DNA of 64,000 nt from Falsiroseomonas sp051860665 (lineage in GTDB: Bacteria; Pseudomonadota; Alphaproteobacteria; Acetobacterales; Acetobacteraceae): assembly GCF_051860665.1 (NCBI RefSeq), contig NZ_JBHYDM010000016.1, positions 25,804 to 89,803 on the forward strand, in the 5' to 3' direction. The translations under genes and the position numbers were made by a program. This document shows, one piece after another, positions 59,078 to 64,000 of this stretch. How positions within the stretch are numbered: position 1 is the stretch's first letter; every line of letters begins with the position of its first letter. The notes under the pieces were generated by a model. It ran no database searches. It had not been told where the DNA came from and was given only the letters and a program-made list of their open reading frames with translations.

Positions 59078-59692
59078 ATGTACACCCCCGCCGCCTTCCG
59101 GGTCGACGACCCGGCCTGGATCTTCGGCCATGTCGAGCGGAACGACTTCGGCATGCTGGTCAGCGCCGAGCCGCTGATGGTCAGCCATCTGCCCTTCCAG
59201 CTGCTGCGGCCGGAGGGCGATGGCCCCGCCCGGCTGCTCTGCCACCTGGCCCGCGCCAATCCCCACTGGCGCGCTTTTGCAGGCGCCGGGGCGCCGGCGC
59301 TGGCCGTCTTCCGCGGCGCGCATGCCTATGTCTCGCCGACCTGGTACGGCCAGCATCCCAGCGTGCCGACCTGGAACTACGACGTGGTGCAGGCCGAGGG
59401 CATCGCGACCCTGACCGAGGACCCGGAGGCGGTCGCCGGCCAGATGCGCGCCCTGGCCGCCGCCTACGAGCCCACCCCCGGCTTCGACATGGACGCCCAG
59501 CCCCCGAAATACATGGAGGGGATGTTCAAGGCGCTGGTCGGTGTGACCCTCACGGTTCGGCACTGGACGGGCAAGCGCAAGCAGAGCCAGAATCGGCCCG
59601 AGGCGGACCGCCACGCCGTCGCCGCGGCGCTGGAGGCGCGTGGCGACCACGCCGCCGCCGCCGCCCTGCGGGAGGCCAATGGCATTGCGTGA
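59078..59692 (+). CDS. PaiB-like FMN-binding protein
   Basis: A 204-residue protein matching PaiB, annotated as an FMN-binding negative transcriptional regulator. Segments: MYTPAAFRVDDPAWIFGHVE, SHLPFQLL, LLCHLARANPHWRAF, AYVSPTWYGQHPSVPTWNY and MEGMFKALVGVTLTV. These follow the split-barrel flavin-binding fold; a direct DNA-binding role is not well supported in general. The Nudix gene starts inside its last codons (14-base overlap), so the two are coupled. Confidence 0.9.
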   Translation: MYTPAAFRVDDPAWIFGHVERNDFGMLVSAEPLMVSHLPFQLLRPEGDGPARLLCHLARANPHWRAFAGAGAPALAVFRGAHAYVSPTWYGQHPSVPTWNYDVVQAEGIATLTEDPEAVAGQMRALAAAYEPTPGFDMDAQPPKYMEGMFKALVGVTLTVRHWTGKRKQSQNRPEADRHAVAAALEARGDHAAAAALREANGIA

Positions 59693-60236
59693 CGTGAAGC
59701 CGGATATCGAGACCCTCGCCAGCCGCGAGGTCTATCGCAACGCCTGGATGACGGTGCGGGAGGATCAGGTACGGCGCCGGGACGGCTCCACCGGCATCTA
59801 TGGCGTGGTGGAGAAGGTGGATTTCGTCACCGTCGTGCCGGTGCATGCGGATGGGTCCATCCAGCTCGTCCAGCAGTTCCGCTATCCCGTCGGCGCGCGG
59901 CACTGGGAATTCGTCCAGGGCATGTGGGGCCCGCCCGGCACCGACCCGATCGAGGCGGCGCGCCACGAATTGCTGGAGGAAACCGGCCTCGCCGCCGCGG
60001 GCTGGACCCATGCCGGCTTCCTGAACCTGGCGCAGGGCACCATGCGCCAGGGCTACGACATCTTCCTGGCCACCGGCCTGACCCAGGGCGCGGCAATGCC
60101 GGAGGTGGAGGAGCAGGATCTGATCACCCGCGCCGTGCCGCTGGCGGAGTTCGAGGCGATGCTGCGCGACGGCACCATCCTGGATGCCACCACCATGGCG
60201 ACCTTCGGATTGCTGCGGCTGAAGGGGCTGATTTAG
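59679..60236 (+). CDS. Nudix hydrolase, variant Nudix box
   Basis: A 185-residue hydrolase resembling ADP-ribose pyrophosphatase types (VYRNAWMTVREDQV, VTVVPVHADGSIQLVQQFRY). The Nudix box region reads GMWGPPGTDPIEAARHELLE then ETGLAA. The central EE-x-G ligands are intact, but the upstream Glu is Thr, the Arg before Glu is His, and one residue is inserted after the leading Gly. GGGAGG precedes ATG 59679. Activity on nucleoside diphosphate derivatives is likely but may be altered. Confidence 0.85.
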   Translation: MALRDVKPDIETLASREVYRNAWMTVREDQVRRRDGSTGIYGVVEKVDFVTVVPVHADGSIQLVQQFRYPVGARHWEFVQGMWGPPGTDPIEAARHELLEETGLAAAGWTHAGFLNLAQGTMRQGYDIFLATGLTQGAAMPEVEEQDLITRAVPLAEFEAMLRDGTILDATTMATFGLLRLKGLI

Positions 60237-60306
60237 CAGGCTGAGGAAAAAGCACTCTCCCCCACAAGAAGTGGGGAAGAGGGCTTTCCTCCGATTTTCC
60301 GCAGCC
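60234..60306 (+). terminator. TAG-linked hairpin repeat, copy B
   Basis: Begins inside the Nudix stop with TAGCAGGCTGAGGA, as at 52684. Outer arms GGCTGAGGAAAA (60239-60250) and TTTTCCGCAGCC (60295-60306) pair with one mismatch. An inner stem, AAAGCACTCTCCCCCAC against GTGGGGAAGAGGGCTTT (about 60249-60287), has a five-base loop. It separates the Nudix gene from phnW on the same strand and probably ends transcription of the Nudix operon. Confidence 0.7.
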
Positions 60307-60383
60307 CGTTGGAGGCGCTGTCACCCCGGCTATTCGCGCACCGCAGTGCAGCATAGGCTCGCCCTGCCATGCAGGAGGCCGCG

Positions 60384-61520
60384 ATGACCGAGACGCCGAT
60401 CGAGGATGAGCCGCTGATGCTCACCCCCGGCCCCTCCACCCTCTCGGCCCGGGTCAAGCGCGCCATGCTGCATGACTATGCCTCGGGCGAGGCGCGGATG
60501 CTGGAGACCATCGCCTTCTGCCGGGACTATCTGCTGGAGATCTGCAACGGCCAGGGCAGCCATGCCGCGGTTCCGCTGGTCGGCAGCGGCACCTCGGGCG
60601 TGGAGGCGGTGATCGGCGGCTTCGTGCCGCCGAATGGGAAGCTGCTGATCCATACCAACGGCGTCTATGGCGACCGGCTGGTGGAGGTGGCGCGCCGCAT
60701 CCGCACGCCCCATGCCAGCTTCCGCACCGCACCCTATACCCCGCCGACCGCCCGGCAATTCGAGGAGGCGCTGCGCGCCGACCCCGCCATCACCCATGTG
60801 ATGGTGGTGCATTGCGAGACCTCGACCGGCATCCTGAATCCGCTGGCCGAGATCGCCGCGGTCTGCCGGCGGACGGGCAAGTCGCTGCTGGTGGATGCCG
60901 TTGCCTCCTTCGGCGCCTTCGAGATCGATGCCCGGGCGCTGGCCTTCGATGCGCTGGTGGTCTCCGCCAACAAGGGGCTGCAGGCGCCGCCGGGACTGGT
61001 CTGGGTGGTGGCGAAGCGCGCGGCGCTGGAGGAGACCAAGGGCAATGCGCATAGCCTGACGCTCGACCTCTGGGACCAGCACCAGCACCTGGAGCGTACC
61101 GGCCAGTTCCGCTTCACCCCCGCGACGCATCTGCTGCTGGCGATGGCCGAGGCGCTGCGCGAGCACCGGGAGGAAGGCGGCATCGCCGCCCGCCAGGCGC
61201 GCTACCGCGCCAGCTGGCGGCGGCTGGTGGATGGCATGCGGCAGATGGGATTCTCGACCCTGCTGGAGGATGCCGTCGCCTCCCCCATCGTGGCGACCTT
61301 CCACGACCCCGACGACCCCGCCTATGCCTTCCAGAAGCTGTATCTCGGCATGAAGCGGCGCGGCTTCGTCATCTTTCCCGGCCGCCTGGCCGCCGCCAAT
61401 ACCTTCCGCATCGCCTGCATCGGCGTGGTGACGGAGGCCGATATCGGCCGCGCGCTGGATGCCCTGGCCGATACGCTGGCGGAGATGGGCGTGCGCAGGA
61501 TGGGGCGCGCCCTGGCCTGA
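60384..61520 (+). CDS. phnW: 2-aminoethylphosphonate--pyruvate transaminase-like class V aminotransferase
   Basis: A 378-residue PLP enzyme. It matches the PhnW branch: LMLTPGPSTLSARVKRAML, PLVGSGTSGVEAVIGGFVPP, NGVYGDRLVEVARRI, HCETSTGILNPLAEIA, LLVDAVASFGAFEIDAR with Asp171, VVSANKGLQAPPG with the PLP Lys197, and GNAHSLTLDLWDQ. The reaction is 2-aminoethylphosphonate plus pyruvate to phosphonoacetaldehyde plus alanine. AGGAGG precedes ATG 60384; ATG 60369 is less likely. No phnX or phnA gene is nearby. A related transaminase specificity cannot be excluded. Confidence 0.82.
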   Translation: MTETPIEDEPLMLTPGPSTLSARVKRAMLHDYASGEARMLETIAFCRDYLLEICNGQGSHAAVPLVGSGTSGVEAVIGGFVPPNGKLLIHTNGVYGDRLVEVARRIRTPHASFRTAPYTPPTARQFEEALRADPAITHVMVVHCETSTGILNPLAEIAAVCRRTGKSLLVDAVASFGAFEIDARALAFDALVVSANKGLQAPPGLVWVVAKRAALEETKGNAHSLTLDLWDQHQHLERTGQFRFTPATHLLLAMAEALREHREEGGIAARQARYRASWRRLVDGMRQMGFSTLLEDAVASPIVATFHDPDDPAYAFQKLYLGMKRRGFVIFPGRLAAANTFRIACIGVVTEADIGRALDALADTLAEMGVRRMGRALA

Positions 61521-61538
61521 AGGCCGCCGGGACCGCTC

Positions 61539-62153
61539 TTACCCCTTCGCCCAGGCCAGCAAGCAGCCATCCGGCCGCAGCTCCAGCCGGGCGCAGCAGC
61601 CGCGCAGCAGGGCCAGGGGCTGCTCGCCCAGCCCGTCCGGCAGGCTGAGCTCCAGCAGCACCTCCGCCTCCGCCTCATGGAGTGCGGCGCTCAGGCGGCT
61701 GCCATGCGGCAGGCGGGGCGCGGCCTCCTGCACCGCGGCCAGCAGGGCGATCTCCAGCGCCGCGCGGTCCAGCCGCACCGGGGCCAGCCGTTCGGGCGCC
61801 ACCATCTCCGCGCTGTGCCGCGCGCCGAGCGCCACGCGCAGCAGCGGCAGCAGCTGGCGCAGCGCCGTGGCGAGGCAGGCGGGGCCGGTCTCCGCCACCT
61901 CCCGCCGCGCCGCGTCCAGGAAGCCGCGCATCGTTTCCTCCAGCCGCCGGCTGGCCTGCAGGGCACGGTCCAGCTGCCGCTGCGGCGCGCCCTCGCCGAC
62001 GCTGCGCGCCAGCAGGTCCAGATTGGCGGAGAGCACCATCATGGCGTTGTTGATCTCGTGCTGCACGGCCGGCGCCACGCGGCGCAGATGGTCCTGGCGC
62101 AGCCGGACGGGGTGGGCCGCATCCGCCTGCGGCAGGGGCTGATCATCCGCCAA
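61539..62153 (-). CDS. Orphan histidine-kinase-like dimerisation protein
   Basis: A 204-residue soluble protein. The amino-terminal half looks like a kinase dimerisation helix pair with His32 in VQHEINNAMMVLSANLDLLA, the H-E-x-N-N form. The second half may be a degenerate ATPase fold (RLDRAALEIALLAAVQEAAP) but lacks recognisable G boxes. It could be a phosphotransfer protein or an inactive kinase. It lies 12 bases after the penicillin-binding protein gene on the same strand, with AAGGAGA upstream, so the two are probably co-transcribed. Confidence 0.65.
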   Translation of the reverse strand: MADDQPLPQADAAHPVRLRQDHLRRVAPAVQHEINNAMMVLSANLDLLARSVGEGAPQRQLDRALQASRRLEETMRGFLDAARREVAETGPACLATALRQLLPLLRVALGARHSAEMVAPERLAPVRLDRAALEIALLAAVQEAAPRLPHGSRLSAALHEAEAEVLLELSLPDGLGEQPLALLRGCCARLELRPDGCLLAWAKG

Positions 62154-62165
62154 GCCGGGTCTCCT

Positions 62166-64000
62166 TCATCGCGCCGCCGCCGAATCGGGCGGGGCGGCCT
62201 GGGACAGGGATTCGATGATATCGCGAAACAGTCGCGCTGGCAGCGTGCCGCCGCGCACATCGGCCATCGGGGTCGCATCATCATTGCCGAGCCAGACGCC
62301 GGCGACCAGCGTGCCGCCGCCGGCCCCCGGCGGGGCGGCGGCCAGGCCGATGAACCAGGCATCGCGGAAATCCTGCGTCGTGCCGGTCTTGCCCGCCACC
62401 GCCCGGCCGCCGGGGGGCTGCGCCGCGCGGCCGGTGCCGCGCGCCACCACGGCCTCCAGCATCCGGCGCATCTCCGCCGCATGCTCGGGCGTGGTCACGC
62501 GCCGCAAGGTGGGGCGCCCGGCCGGCACCGGCTGGCCATCGGCCCGGGCGGAGACAAGGCCGCGCGGTTCCGGCAGCAGCCCGCCATTGGCGAAGGGCGC
62601 GAAGGCGGCCACCAGGTCCAGCAGCGTCACCTCCCCGGTGCCGAGCGCCAGGGTGGCATCGGCGGGGAAGGGGCCGGGCAGGCCGAAGCGCTGGGCGGTG
62701 GCCGTTGCCGCCCGCGACCCGCCGCCGCGCGCCAGCACCCGCACCGCCGCGGTATTCACCGAATGGGCCAGGGCCTCCTCCAGCGTGATCTCCCCCTGGG
62801 CGCGCCAGCCGCCATTGCCGGGCCGCCAGCCGCCGAGGTTGATCGGCCCATCCTCCACCATGTCGGTGGGCGCGGCGCCGGCTTCCAGGGCAGTGAGGAA
62901 GACGAAGGGCTTGAAGGCGGAGCCCGGCTGCCGGCGCGCCTGGGTGGCGCGGTTGAACTGGCTCTGGCGATAGTCCCGCCCGCCGGCCATGGCGCGGACC
63001 AGCCCGGTTTCCGCCTGCATCACCACGACGGCGCCCTGGCCCACGCCGGCCCGCGCGCCGGGCCCGGCCAGCAGCGCCTCCAGCCGCGCCTCCACCACCG
63101 CCTGGATCCGGAGGTCGAGCGAGGTGCGCAGCACGAGGTCCGCATTGCCGGGGAAGCGCGTGCCGAGATCGTCCAGCGCCCAATCCGCGAACCAACCCGA
63201 ATCGCGGGAGGGGCGCGGCGGGATGCGGATACTCTCCGCCGCCAGGGTCGCCTGGCGCTGGGTGAGGGCGCCGGTCTCCACCATGGCGCCCAGCACTTCC
63301 GCCGCCCGGCCGGCCGCGGCTTCCGGGGCGCTGCGCGGGTTCAGCCGGGAGGGGGCCTTGGGCAGGCCGGCCAGCACCGCCGATTGCCACAGGTTCAGCC
63401 GCGTGGCCGGGATCCCGAAATAGAGCCGCGCCGCCGCATCCACCCCGAAGGCGCCGGCGCCGAGATAGACGCGGTTGAGATAGATCTCCAGCAGCTGGTC
63501 CTTGCTGAAGCGCCATTCCAGCCACAGCGCCATCACCGCCTCCTGCGCCTTGCGCCGGAAGCTGCGCTCCGGCGTCAGGAACAGGTTTTTTGCGAGTTGC
63601 TGCGTCAGGGTGGAGCCGCCCTGCGCGATCTGGCCGGTGGACCAGTTCACCCAGGCGGCGCGGGCGATGCCGATGGGGTCGATGCCAAAATGCTGGCGGA
63701 AGCGGCGATCCTCGATGGCCAGCAGGGCGGCGGGCAGATGCACCGGCAGGTCGCGCAGCCGCACGATCTCCCCATGCACATCGCCGGAGGTGGCGATGAC
63801 GGTGCCATTCGCGGCCTCCAGCGTCACCCCGGCGCGGCGGGTCTGGCTGAGCGCGAGATCGGTGCGCGGCAGGTCCCAGACCAGCACCAGCAGCACGGCG
63901 GCCACCGCAAGCGCGCCCCAGGTGCCGAGCAGCACCAGCCAGCGCAGCCAGCGCCAGGCGGAGCGGCGGCGGGGGGCCGGGCGCGGGGCCGCCCGGGCGG
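62166..64000 (-). CDS. Class A penicillin-binding protein (PBP1A family; start outside window)
   Basis: Bifunctional peptidoglycan synthase anchored in the inner membrane. The frame runs off the right edge (Arg/Pro-rich cytoplasmic segment RPAPRRRSAWRWLRW) into a membrane anchor. The transglycosylase domain has IEDRRFRQHFGIDPIGI, QGGSTLTQQLAKNLFL and EIYLNRVYLGAGAFGVDAAA. The transpeptidase domain has GSAFKPF with the active Ser, the SVN motif (HSVNTAA) and AGKTGTTQDFRDAWFIG. All three penicillin-binding motifs are intact. Only the first few codons appear to be missing. It is followed by the HEINN protein gene. Confidence 0.93.
   Translation of the reverse strand, partial: ARAAPRPAPRRRSAWRWLRWLVLLGTWGALAVAAVLLVLVWDLPRTDLALSQTRRAGVTLEAANGTVIATSGDVHGEIVRLRDLPVHLPAALLAIEDRRFRQHFGIDPIGIARAAWVNWSTGQIAQGGSTLTQQLAKNLFLTPERSFRRKAQEAVMALWLEWRFSKDQLLEIYLNRVYLGAGAFGVDAAARLYFGIPATRLNLWQSAVLAGLPKAPSRLNPRSAPEAAAGRAAEVLGAMVETGALTQRQATLAAESIRIPPRPSRDSGWFADWALDDLGTRFPGNADLVLRTSLDLRIQAVVEARLEALLAGPGARAGVGQGAVVVMQAETGLVRAMAGGRDYRQSQFNRATQARRQPGSAFKPFVFLTALEAGAAPTDMVEDGPINLGGWRPGNGGWRAQGEITLEEALAHSVNTAAVRVLARGGGSRAATATAQRFGLPGPFPADATLALGTGEVTLLDLVAAFAPFANGGLLPEPRGLVSARADGQPVPAGRPTLRRVTTPEHAAEMRRMLEAVVARGTGRAAQPPGGRAVAGKTGTTQDFRDAWFIGLAAAPPGAGGGTLVAGVWLGNDDATPMADVRGGTLPARLFRDIIESLSQAAPPDSAAAR

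Overview
The window is very GC-rich, densely packed DNA from a free-living heterotrophic Alphaproteobacterium, most likely Acetobacteraceae of the Roseomonas type. The reasons are the composition, a membrane PQQ glucose-type dehydrogenase, eight tripartite-tricarboxylate (Bug/TctC) receptors in 64 kb, and frequent ATGA-type gene overlaps. The genus is inferred from gene content, not from a marker gene. There is no transposase, integrase, CRISPR array or phage gene.

Layout. 0-11 kb: the end of an SLBB polysaccharide export protein, a YjbH-like outer-membrane exopolysaccharide protein, a secreted alpha/beta-hydrolase-domain protein, the OpgH/MdoH glucan synthase, an ABA4-like membrane operon divergent from a TetR regulator across a long inverted repeat, and a PQQ dehydrogenase (gcd). 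11.4-16 kb: a complete tctCBA transporter and an APC permease. 16.2-25.7 kb: a secreted four-repeat protein coupled to an EF-hand protein, a 1719-residue hemagglutinin-like adhesin, a nitroreductase and an MFS transporter. 25.7-27.6 kb: a hybrid histidine kinase.

27.8-48.4 kb is a catabolic region. It has six orphan Bug receptors, three IclR regulators, three amidohydrolase-2 proteins, an enolase-superfamily enzyme, MmgE/PrpD, two SDRs, a quinone oxidoreductase, an HpcH/HpaI aldolase, a DUF6282 protein, a PuuE-like deacetylase and a cupin. Five copies of the palindrome TTCCG-N5-CGGAA lie in its promoter regions and probably mark an IclR regulon. 48.4-55.5 kb: a frameshifted SulP/STAS remnant, a VTT-PhnD-PhnE-metallophosphoesterase operon with no ATPase gene, a DUF72 protein, a thiamine-diphosphate enzyme and another Bug receptor. 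55.5-64 kb: housekeeping genes (tRNA-Ala, YggT, DUF167, folD, EamA, PaiB-like, Nudix, phnW, an orphan HEINN histidine protein and the larger part of a class A penicillin-binding protein).

The least expected signal is a pair of ~215-bp intergenic elements at 1004-1218 and 11449-11666. Each is five consecutive hairpins, and the long central stem differs between copies only by compensated base pairs. Each element sits where GC skew switches sharply from C-rich (left) to G-rich (right) on the given strand, whatever the direction of the flanking genes. This resembles a miniature version of the skew seen at replication origins. A second hairpin family begins inside two TAG stop codons (52684 and 60234).
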